Shown here in pieces: positions 57,753-64,000 of a stretch of DNA of 64,000 nucleotides (position 1 is the stretch's first letter; each line of letters starts with the position of its first letter). The notes beneath the pieces were generated by a model. The model searched no databases and was not told the DNA's origin. It saw only the letters and a program-made list of their open reading frames with translations. This stretch comes from Enterobacter sp. R4-368 (GTDB lineage Bacteria > Pseudomonadota > Gammaproteobacteria > Enterobacterales > Enterobacteriaceae). Where the stretch lies: assembly GCF_000410515.1 (NCBI RefSeq), contig NC_021500.1, positions 4,774,001 through 4,838,000 on the forward strand. Reading direction: 5' to 3'. Both the position numbers and the translations under genes were made by a program.

Positions 57753-58535
57753 TTAATCGCGCGCGTAGCGTGAGGCAGGTTTACCATTGCGCGAAGCGCT
57801 AAACAGCGCCAGCCGCGCTGCTTCCCAGTTATCCCACAGTTGTAAATCCTCGACTGGCGGAATCGTAACCAGTTCTCCCTGGTCAAGACCTGCCAGTGCC
57901 GCATCGACCAATTCTTCGCTGGTCATTACCGAGCCTTCGGGTAGCGCATCAAGTGTAATACCGGAATGCCCCCAAATTTCGGTCGCGGTCGCGGCTGGCA
58001 GTACGGCCTGAATGCGAACATTACTTCCAGCAAACTCCTCCTGCAAACCACGGGTGAAATTAAGCACCCAGGCTTTCGTCGCGCTGTAGACCGCGCTGCC
58101 TGCACGAGCATGGAAAGCAACGACTGAAGCAATATTAATAATGGTTCCTTGGTTGTTTTCCACAAAACGCGGTAACGCTGCCAGTGTCAGACGCATTAGC
58201 GCCGTGGTATTCAGCGTGTTGATGGCTTCATGTTGATCGGCACCGCTGCTGAGGATAGGGGCAAGATTGGCTGCACCGGCATTGTTCACCAGCAGACTTA
58301 TCGTCGTATCGTCACGTAAAACCGTTTCAACCTGCTCGATTCCTTCAGCCTTGCTGAGATCGGCAACCAGTGTGCTGATTTTTACGCCATGGCGATGCTG
58401 CAAATCGTCGGCAAGTGCTTGTAAGCGATCGCCGCGACGCGCAACCAGCAGCAAGTCGTAACCACGGGCCGCAAGACGATCGGCATAGATGGCGCCAATC
58501 CCTGAAGAGGCGCCGGTAATCAGGGCAGTTGTCAT
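57753..58535 (-). CDS. Short-chain dehydrogenase/reductase
   Basis: A 260-aa classical SDR of unknown substrate. The cofactor loop GASSGIG (8-14) with the following ARRGDR suggests NADP(H) preference. NNAGAANL, the Ser in INIASVVAF and the YSATK catalytic pair are intact. It lies downstream of, and in the same direction as, an HxlR-type regulator gene 133 bp away. Both genes carry similar GGTTTTAT-type palindromes upstream, so HxlR control is likely (inference). Confidence 0.9.
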   Translation of the reverse strand: MTTALITGASSGIGAIYADRLAARGYDLLLVARRGDRLQALADDLQHRHGVKISTLVADLSKAEGIEQVETVLRDDTTISLLVNNAGAANLAPILSSGADQHEAINTLNTTALMRLTLAALPRFVENNQGTIINIASVVAFHARAGSAVYSATKAWVLNFTRGLQEEFAGSNVRIQAVLPAATATEIWGHSGITLDALPEGSVMTSEELVDAALAGLDQGELVTIPPVEDLQLWDNWEAARLALFSASRNGKPASRYARD

Positions 58536-58558
58536 TTTCTCTTACCTCGTTGTTAAAT

Positions 58559-58575
58559 GGTTTTATCATAAAACT
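58559..58575 (-). promoter_or_regulatory. Palindrome upstream of the SDR gene, likely HxlR-type operator
   Basis: GTTTTAT-C-ATAAAAC (58560-58574) is a perfect 15-bp palindrome. Similar GGTTTTATAAT copies occur at 58596 and 58634 and a second palindrome lies before the HxlR gene. It begins 24 bp upstream of the SDR start. Confidence 0.6.
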
Positions 58576-58668
58576 AAATTGAGCTTCCGATATTTGGTTT
58601 TATAATGCAACCAAATGAGGCGACAAAAAGTGCGGTTTTATAATTGTTTGAGGTAACAGACTGAATTG

Positions 58669-59115
58669 TCAGAGTTTGGCAGTTCGCAGCCGCACGTCCT
58701 CTGGCTGCAACTCACGGCCATCCTCGGCGCGCAGAGCCAGTTTTTGTAATGGCCGATGCGTTTGGCTATCGACCAGCACGCTGGCGGGCTCATCCTGCCC
58801 GAACAACCACTCCTGTCCCCATTGGGAAAGAGCGACAAGCACCGTTTGCAGGGAACGGCCTTTTTCCGTCAACACATACTCCTGCCAGGCGCTGCCGTCA
58901 GAGGCTGGTTGCGTGCGCAAAATCCCTTCATCCACCAGCAGCTTAAGACGTGCAGTCAGCATGTTTTTGGCAATACCCAGGTTTTTCTGGAATTCGCCAA
59001 ACCGCGTCACGCCTGCTAGTGCATCACGCACAATGAGTAACGACCACCAGTCGCCAATAATATTCAGTGAACGAGCAACAGGGCAGAAAGTTTCTTCAAA
59101 GCGGGTACGTTTCAT
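58669..59115 (-). CDS. HxlR-family transcriptional regulator
   Basis: A 148-aa winged-helix regulator. The family signature is clear: Cys11 in ETFCPVARSLNIIGDWWSLLIVRDAL, FGEFQKNLGIAKNMLTARLKLLVDEGIL as recognition helix and wing, and YVLTEKGRSLQTVLVALSQWG. Many members sense reactive electrophiles or quinones through the conserved Cys, which is present. It is encoded upstream of the SDR gene, a common pairing, and is probably autoregulated through the palindrome at 59134. Confidence 0.9.
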   Translation of the reverse strand: MKRTRFEETFCPVARSLNIIGDWWSLLIVRDALAGVTRFGEFQKNLGIAKNMLTARLKLLVDEGILRTQPASDGSAWQEYVLTEKGRSLQTVLVALSQWGQEWLFGQDEPASVLVDSQTHRPLQKLALRAEDGRELQPEDVRLRTAKL

Positions 59116-59133
59116 CGCGGTTCTCCGGTTAGC

Positions 59134-59150
59134 GGTTTAATTATAAAACC
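59134..59150 (-). promoter_or_regulatory. Palindrome upstream of the HxlR gene
   Basis: GGTTTAATTATAAAACC is an imperfect 17-bp palindrome matching the GGTTTTATNATAAAACC pattern seen before the SDR gene. It lies 18 bp upstream of the HxlR start. Confidence 0.6.
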
Positions 59151-59267
59151 ACTTCGCGCGGCTTCACACCGCTTTTTGCGCCAGTGCACACTCCGCAGAT
59201 CTTATGCGCGTGAGTTGTCATGAATGTGTCACAATCTAATTTCGGGTAGAAAAATAAGGAAAGCATA

Positions 59268-60506
59268 ATGAAAACGGTTTTTTGGCTTAGCGCACTTGCC
59301 GCCACCATGGCACTCCCCGCCGCGATGGCGCAAACGGCACCACAGGGTTATCAGTTACAACAAGTGTTGATCATGAGTCGTCATAACTTACGTGCACCGC
59401 TGGCGAATAATGGCAGCGTGCTGGAGCAATCAACACCCAACAAATGGCCTGAGTGGGATGTGCCCGGCGGGGAGCTGACCACCAAAGGCGGCGTGCTGGA
59501 AGTGTATATGGGGCACTATATGCGCGAATGGCTCGCGGAGCAGAATCTCATTGCGACGGGGGAGTGTCCGTCACCAGAAAGTATTTACGCCTGGGCTAAC
59601 AGTCTGCAACGCACTGTCGCGACGGCGCAGTTCTTTATCAATGGCGCATTTCCTGGCTGTGATGTCCCGGTACATCACCAGGAAAAGATGGGCACCATGG
59701 ATCCGACCTTTAATCCGGTGATCACGGACGAGTCTGCCGCGTTTGGCCAGCAGGCGGTAAAAGCGATGGAAACTCAGCGCCAGCACTATGCGCTGGCAGA
59801 GAGCTATAAACTGCTGGAAAAAATCACCCGCTATCAGCAGTCACCGGCCTGTAAAGAGAAACAACAATGCTCACTGGCAGATAGCACCGATACCTTCAGC
59901 GCGAAATATCAGCAGGAGCCGGGTGTGTCCGGGCCACTGAAAGTGGGGAACTCGCTGGTGGATGCGTTCACCTTGCAGTACTACGAAGGGTTCCCTATGG
60001 ACCAGGTGGCGTGGGGCGAAATCAAAACCGATCAGCAATGGAATATTTTGTCGAAGCTGAAAAATAGCTACCAGGATACCTTGTTCACCTCGCCGGAAGT
60101 GGCGCGTAACGTGGCAAAACCGCTGGTGAAATACATCGACAAAACGCTGGTGGAAGAGGCTGGCCGGGCGCCAAAACTGACCCTGCTGGTGGGGCATGAC
60201 TCCAACATCGCCTCGTTGCTCACGGCGCTCGATTTCAAACCTTATCAACTGCATGACCAGAACGAACGCACGCCGATTGGTGGGAAGATCGTTTTCCAGC
60301 GCTGGCATGACACGGCGGGTAATCGCGATCTGATGAAGATTGAATATGTTTATCAGAGCCGCGATCAGCTGCGCAAAGCCGAAGCATTAACCCTGAAATC
60401 CCCGGCACAGCGTGTCACGCTGGCCTTAAACGGCTGCCCGGTAGATAAAGAAGGGTTCTGTCCGATTGATAAGTTCAACGCGGTAATGCGCGACGCGGCG
60501 AAATAA
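59268..60506 (+). CDS. agp: Periplasmic glucose-1-phosphatase
   Basis: Agp hydrolyses glucose-1-phosphate (and some inositol phosphates) in the periplasm. The 412-aa precursor (E. coli: 413) has the signal peptide [21 protein letters not shown] cleaved before QTAPQGY. It has the histidine-acid-phosphatase motif SRHNLRAP (Arg38-His39) and the distal VGHDSNIAS proton-donor motif. Paired cysteines ([24 protein letters not shown]) fit disulfides. AAGGAAAG precedes the ATG. agp-yccJ-wrbA order is the E. coli one. Confidence 0.97.
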   Translation: MKTVFWLSALAATMALPAAMAQTAPQGYQLQQVLIMSRHNLRAPLANNGSVLEQSTPNKWPEWDVPGGELTTKGGVLEVYMGHYMREWLAEQNLIATGECPSPESIYAWANSLQRTVATAQFFINGAFPGCDVPVHHQEKMGTMDPTFNPVITDESAAFGQQAVKAMETQRQHYALAESYKLLEKITRYQQSPACKEKQQCSLADSTDTFSAKYQQEPGVSGPLKVGNSLVDAFTLQYYEGFPMDQVAWGEIKTDQQWNILSKLKNSYQDTLFTSPEVARNVAKPLVKYIDKTLVEEAGRAPKLTLLVGHDSNIASLLTALDFKPYQLHDQNERTPIGGKIVFQRWHDTAGNRDLMKIEYVYQSRDQLRKAEALTLKSPAQRVTLALNGCPVDKEGFCPIDKFNAVMRDAAK

Positions 60507-60518
60507 GCGAAACGAAGT

Positions 60519-60542
60519 GCTCCCCCGCGATAGCGGGGGAGC
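60519..60542. terminator. Hairpin between agp and yccJ
   Basis: A 10-bp stem GCTCCCCCGC / GCGGGGGAGC with a 4-base loop lies between convergent genes. No T tract follows on either side, so termination strength is uncertain. Confidence 0.6.
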
Positions 60543-60548
60543 CGGATG

Positions 60549-60776
60549 CTACACATTTTGCCGTTCTATGGTTTGTTCGCCCCAGAAAAGAGAATCTTTA
60601 TCGGTTTTTTCAAAGGCGCGTAGCAACACTTCATCGCTGCCTTCCTCCCAGATTTTCTCTGCCAGCTTTTCGTCATAATCGGCGAGTTCGAAGATCGCCT
60701 CGGCAATTTCCGGCGACGTATTACGTAAACTTGCCCATTCACCAACGCGATGGGCTTTTGCTTCTTGAGTTGGCAT
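60549..60776 (-). CDS. yccJ: YccJ family protein
   Basis: A 75-aa protein of unknown function, the same length as E. coli YccJ, starting [21 protein letters not shown] and ending [15 protein letters not shown]. It is acidic and probably helical. It lies 20 bp downstream of wrbA on the same strand, the usual wrbA-yccJ operon, which in E. coli is RpoS-dependent. Confidence 0.95.
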   Translation of the reverse strand: MPTQEAKAHRVGEWASLRNTSPEIAEAIFELADYDEKLAEKIWEEGSDEVLLRAFEKTDKDSLFWGEQTIERQNV

Positions 60777-60796
60777 CTCTCTCCTCCTGTGGAAGG

Positions 60797-61393
60797 TTAA
60801 CCGTTGAGTTTTACTGCCAGGCCCGCAACGTATTCGCCCTGATAACGGGCAATTGCCAGCTCTTCATCACTGGGCTGTCGGGAACCGTCGGCACCGGCAA
60901 TGGTTGTTGCGCCATAAGGTGTGCCTCCGCGAACCTGCGTAATATCGAACAACTCCTGGGCAGCGTAGCCAATCGGCACAATCACCATCCCATGATGTGC
61001 AAGGGTAGTCCAGGTTGAGGAGATTGTATGTTCCTGGCCGCCGCCGGTGCCGGTGGAGCTGAAGACGCTCGCCAGCTTGCCGTACAACGCGCCCGAGGCC
61101 CACAACCCACCAGTCTGATCAAGGAACGTTCGCATCTGTCCGGACATATTGCCGAAGCGTGTGGGAGTACCAAAAATGATGGCGTCGTAGTCAGCCAACT
61201 CTTGCGGCGTGGCGACTGGCGCATTTTGCGTCTTACCGCCTGATTTCAAAAATAATTCTGCCGGCATGGTTTCCGGTACGCGTTTGATGACCACATCCGC
61301 GCCATTCACTTTTTGCGCACCTTCGGCAACGGCATGCGCCATCGTTTCAATATGTCCATACATTGAATAATAAAGCACCAATACTTTGGCCAT
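60797..61393 (-). CDS. wrbA: NAD(P)H:quinone oxidoreductase WrbA
   Basis: WrbA is an FMN-dependent flavodoxin-like enzyme giving two-electron reduction of quinones. The start at 61393 ([20 protein letters not shown]) gives 198 aa as in E. coli. FMN-binding loops [30 protein letters not shown] and [12 protein letters not shown] are intact. It is the first gene of wrbA-yccJ. Confidence 0.97.
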   Translation of the reverse strand: MAKVLVLYYSMYGHIETMAHAVAEGAQKVNGADVVIKRVPETMPAELFLKSGGKTQNAPVATPQELADYDAIIFGTPTRFGNMSGQMRTFLDQTGGLWASGALYGKLASVFSSTGTGGGQEHTISSTWTTLAHHGMVIVPIGYAAQELFDITQVRGGTPYGATTIAGADGSRQPSDEELAIARYQGEYVAGLAVKLNG

Positions 61394-61786
61394 TTGCCTC
61401 ACTCCTTATTTGATGATTTACGGCAGCAGATCGCTGCGTTCTTTTTAAGCGTATGACGTGATAGCCAGAGTGCAAATGAGAGCGCCATTTCTTTGATAAA
61501 TAACAATTTATAAAATAAAAATCTGGCACTTACAATTTGTCACATATAAACGCGACAGATTTTTGGCGAGTTAAGAGGAAGTTATCGGTTTCGCTTAGGG
61601 AAGGAGGGCTATTGGCAGCGCAAGCTGTTGCAGAATATTACCATTCACTGGCTGAATACTTTCCTTCCACTAAGCTTAGTTCCACACGGCGCAGATAAAG
61701 GCTCTGCCTTTGCACCGTGCGGTGAAAGAATCCTCTTTTACTGAACGCAGTATGATGTCTGATATTTCACTCATCTGGAGGTAAGC
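61394..61786. promoter_or_regulatory. Divergent gap between wrbA and ymdF
   Basis: About 390 bp without a credible gene. It must hold the wrbA and ymdF promoters. The only firm site is the ymdF Shine-Dalgarno GGAGG just before 61787. I see no other named element. Confidence 0.4.
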
Positions 61787-61963
61787 ATGGCAAACCATCG
61801 TGGTGGATCAGGTAACTTTGCTGAAGACCGTGAAAGAGCATCAGCAGCAGGCCGTAAAGGTGGCCAGCAGAGCGGGGGGAATTTCAAAAACGATCCCCAG
61901 CGCGCCTCAGAAGCCGGTAAAAAAGGGGGCAAAAATAGCCATGGTAGCCGCAACAGCAGCTAA
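61787..61963 (+). CDS. ymdF: YmdF, KGG-repeat stress-induced small protein
   Basis: A 58-aa hydrophilic protein (E. coli YmdF: 57 aa) starting MANHRGGSGNFAEDRERASA. It has the tandem KGG-type repeats AAGRKGGQQSGGNF and EAGKKGGKNSHG. Relatives (YciG, GsiB) are general-stress proteins; YmdF has been linked to motility in E. coli. The ribosome site CTGGAGG is strong. The frame is short but unmistakable. Confidence 0.95.
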   Translation: MANHRGGSGNFAEDRERASAAGRKGGQQSGGNFKNDPQRASEAGKKGGKNSHGSRNSS

Positions 61964-62005
61964 CAATGGCGGCTGACAGCTCTGACCGGTTGTCAACCAC
62001 GCCCG

Positions 62006-62033
62006 CCGCCGGGGAGACCCGGCGGTTTTTTTA
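62006..62033 (+). terminator. Rho-independent terminator of ymdF
   Basis: An 8-bp stem CCGCCGGG / CCCGGCGG with a GAGA loop is followed by seven T residues, 42 bp after the ymdF stop. Confidence 0.88.
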
Positions 62034-62094
62034 TTCTTGCACCGTCTGCGAAGCCAACGCACACTAGCGTTTTTCCCCTGTTGCCGGTTGTGAT

Positions 62095-63015
62095 ATGTCT
62101 CTCTCCCGTTACGCCTTCTCCGTAAAGCCTCAGGAAGCGCTGCTGATCCTTATCACCATGTTCTGGGGTGGTACGTTTCTCGCCGTGCAATACGCCGTAA
62201 CGATGAGCGGGCCGTTTTTCTTCGTTGGCCTGCGCTTTGCCACTGCCGCGCTGGCGGTGGGTATGCTCTCTGTCAATATTCTGCGTGGTTTAACCTGGCT
62301 TGAAGTGAAGGCGGGAGTCGTCATCGGCGTTGCTATCGCGCTGGGTTACAGTCTGCAAACCTGGGGGCTTCAGTCTATTTCCAGCAGCAAATCCGCCTTT
62401 ATTACCGCCATGTATGTGCCTCTGGTGCCGCTATTACAGTGGCTGTGCCTGGGGCGGTTGCCGGGATTCATGTCCTGTGTTGGCATTGCGCTGGCGTTTA
62501 CCGGCTTGCTGTTGCTCGCCGGGCCGGATGGGAACATGCTGGCGCTCGGTGAGGGGGAAATAATTACTCTTGCCAGCGCGCTGGCGATTGCCGCCGAAAT
62601 TATTCTGATCAGTGCCTGGGCCGGAAAAGTCGATGTTCGCCGGGTGACTGTGGTGCAGTTGCTCACCGCATCGCTGGTGTCTTTTACCGCCATGGTGCCT
62701 GCCGGAGAAACCATACCGCCACTGACAACAAGTTTGTTACTGGTCGCGCTGGGATTGGGTATTTTTAGCGCCATTATCCAGGTGGTAATGAACTGGGCGC
62801 AGCGCAGCGTGTCGCCAACCCGCGCCACGGTTATTTATACTGGCGAGCCAGTGTGGGCCGGAATTTTTGGTCGCATTGCTGGCGAGCGCTTACCGCTGTT
62901 AGCACTTTTGGGCGGCGCGTTGATTGTGCTTGGCGTGCTGGTGAGTGAGCTGAAGCTGAAAAAGAAAAAAACACCTACTGCCGCCGCAGCAACTGAGGCA
63001 GAGCAGGAGTCGTGA
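62095..63015 (+). CDS. EamA-family (DMT) transporter
   Basis: A 306-aa inner-membrane transporter with two EamA repeats of about five helices each (LLILITMFWGGTFLAVQYAV; ITLASALAIAAEIILISAWAG). The second repeat ends in the typical YTGEPVWAGIFGRIAGERLPLLALLGGALIVLGVL, and the C-terminus is charged (KLKKKK). The substrate is unknown. It lies 23 bp ahead of rutR on the same strand, in the place where E. coli has the rut pyrimidine-degradation operon. A role linked to RutR is possible but unproven. Confidence 0.88.
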   Translation: MSLSRYAFSVKPQEALLILITMFWGGTFLAVQYAVTMSGPFFFVGLRFATAALAVGMLSVNILRGLTWLEVKAGVVIGVAIALGYSLQTWGLQSISSSKSAFITAMYVPLVPLLQWLCLGRLPGFMSCVGIALAFTGLLLLAGPDGNMLALGEGEIITLASALAIAAEIILISAWAGKVDVRRVTVVQLLTASLVSFTAMVPAGETIPPLTTSLLLVALGLGIFSAIIQVVMNWAQRSVSPTRATVIYTGEPVWAGIFGRIAGERLPLLALLGGALIVLGVLVSELKLKKKKTPTAAAATEAEQES

Positions 63016-63038
63016 TAGTGAAGGAGAAGGAGTGAGTG

Positions 63039-63677
63039 ATGGCACAGGATGCAGCGAGTGGCGCGGGCAAACGCAAGCGCGCGGTGAGTGAAAAGCGGCA
63101 GGCGATTTTAACCGCAGCACTGGAGCTCTTTTCCCGGCTTGGTTTTCATGGCGCGCGCCTCGAACAGGTAGCGGAGCTGGCTGGCGTATCGAAGACCAAT
63201 TTGCTCTATTACTACCCGTCGAAAGAGGCGCTTTATATCGCCGTGTTGCGCCAGATCCTCGATATCTGGTTAGCGCCGCTGAAAGCGTTTCGCGAGGATT
63301 TCGCACCGCTGGCGGCTATTCGCGAATACATCCGTTTAAAGATGGAAGTTTCGCGCGACCATCCCCAGGCATCAAAACTGTTTTGCCAGGAGATGCTCCA
63401 GGGCGCGCCGCTGCTGAAAGCGGAACTGACCGGCAGTTTGAAAACATTAATTGACGATAAATCGGCGATTATTGCGGGCTGGGTAGCCAGCGGCAAACTC
63501 GCCGCTGTCGACCCGCATCATCTTATCTTTATGATTTGGGCCTCAACGCAGCATTACGCCGATTTCGCAACCCAGGTGGAAGCGGTCACCGGCTCGACCC
63601 TGCAGGATGAGGCTTTCTTTCAGCGCGCGGTGGAAAACGTTCAGCATATGATCATCGAAGGCATCCGCGTGCGTTAA
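63039..63677 (+). CDS. rutR: TetR-family pyrimidine regulator RutR
   Basis: RutR binds uracil or thymine and controls pyrimidine-degradation and related genes. The ATG at 63039 after AAGGAGAAGGAG gives 212 aa, the E. coli length. The TetR helix-turn-helix LEQVAELAGVSKTNLLYYYPSKEALY and the ligand domain FREDFAPLAAIREYIRLKMEVSRDHPQASKLF and FMIWASTQHYADFATQVEAVTG match E. coli RutR closely. The rutABCDEFG operon it normally faces is not beside it. The stop overlaps the convergent LprI-like gene. Confidence 0.94.
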   Translation: MAQDAASGAGKRKRAVSEKRQAILTAALELFSRLGFHGARLEQVAELAGVSKTNLLYYYPSKEALYIAVLRQILDIWLAPLKAFREDFAPLAAIREYIRLKMEVSRDHPQASKLFCQEMLQGAPLLKAELTGSLKTLIDDKSAIIAGWVASGKLAAVDPHHLIFMIWASTQHYADFATQVEAVTGSTLQDEAFFQRAVENVQHMIIEGIRVR

Positions 63678-64000
63678 TGGCCCGGCGGTAATGGGCAGCT
63701 CAGATCACCTTCGCCACATTGCAGCAGCGATGCCAGCCAGGCTTCACGTTCGTTGGTTTTATCTGTCAGGCACTGGTTTTGCACCATCGGCTGGGCGCTG
63801 CCGCCCTCCACGCCAGAACTGACAAACGCGCAGTCGCTGTCGCGCAGGGTTATCCAGCCCTGCTGCGCTTTTTTCAGCATCGCCGCTTGCGGCGGCGTCG
63901 CGCGTTTAAGCGCGGCCTGGAAGGTTTGATTAAGTTTCTTATCCGCGGCCTGGTATTGACCAGCGGTACAGCTGTTGAGCTGAGATTGTGTGGAGGCGTT
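63674..64000 (-). CDS. LprI-like (DUF1311) protein, C-terminal part cut by window edge
   Basis: The frame is open to the right edge (108 residues visible). The DUF1311/lysozyme-inhibitor LprI pattern is clear: QLNSCTAGQYQAADKKLNQTF, then KKAQQGWITLRDSDCAFV, a QNQCLTDKTNERE block and a terminal CGEGDLSCPLPPG. Conserved cysteines suggest a disulfide-bonded periplasmic protein. A signal peptide would lie outside the window. It shares stop-codon bases with rutR. Confidence 0.8.
   Translation of the reverse strand, partial: NASTQSQLNSCTAGQYQAADKKLNQTFQAALKRATPPQAAMLKKAQQGWITLRDSDCAFVSSGVEGGSAQPMVQNQCLTDKTNEREAWLASLLQCGEGDLSCPLPPGH

Noticed and set aside
61982..61996. RutR-like inverted repeat between ymdF and the DMT transporter
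   Set aside because: The half-site spacing is one base short of TTGACCA-N2-TGGTCAA and the site lies before the ymdF terminator, not at a plausible transporter promoter.

Overview
The window is a chromosomal segment of an Enterobacteriaceae member. Gene content and order from pncB to yccA, and again from agp to ymdF, follow the E. coli 21-23 min region almost gene for gene, and protein lengths are mostly identical. The sequence looks like Enterobacter/Kosakonia-type enterics rather than E. coli itself (inference; no marker settles the genus).

Layout. 1-33.4 kb is conserved backbone: pncB (cut by the left edge), pepN, the alkanesulfonate operon ssuEADCB, pyrD, zapC, ycbX, rlmL, uup, pqiABC, rmf, fabA, the Lon-like protease ycbZ, matP, ompA, sulA, sxy, yccS, yccF, helD, mgsA, yccU, hspQ, rlmI, yccX, tusE and yccA. 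E. coli yccT is missing between mgsA and yccU. An OppA paralog (33.7-35.3 kb) and tRNA-Ser(UGA), serT, follow.

35.5-56.7 kb is a variable, visibly AT-rich region beside serT, where E. coli has hya/app/tor genes. It opens with a MarT/FidL-like membrane regulator pair. It then carries a one-direction run of 15 genes (37.76-54.28 kb) that looks like an undescribed type II fatty-acid/polyketide-like pathway. The biosynthetic genes are a phosphopantetheinyl transferase, ketoreductase, hotdog dehydratase, ACP, GcvT-like aminomethyltransferase, a ketosynthase fused to a chain-length-factor-like domain, two further ketosynthase-like proteins and a malonyl transacylase. The envelope genes are a lone TpsB/ShlB-type outer-membrane transporter, a LolD-like ATPase, a MacB/FtsX-like permease, a LolA-like periplasmic protein, another outer-membrane barrel and two proteins of unknown family. 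The catalytic inventory is most like the cyl (granadaene) operon of group B Streptococcus: PPTase, KR, DH, ACP, KS, AT and the unusual aminomethyltransferase. The envelope half is Gram-negative, and no CylE-like acyltransferase or glycosyltransferase is recognised. No enoyl reductase is present, which would fit a polyene product (inference). A LuxR-type regulator gene faces the operon's end, followed by the O2-sensing diguanylate cyclase gene dosC without dosP.

56.7-64 kb returns to mixed backbone: a YnfC-like protein, an SDR/HxlR pair with shared palindromes, agp, yccJ, wrbA, ymdF, a DMT transporter, rutR (without the rut operon seen beside it in E. coli) and the C-terminal part of an LprI-like protein cut by the right edge.
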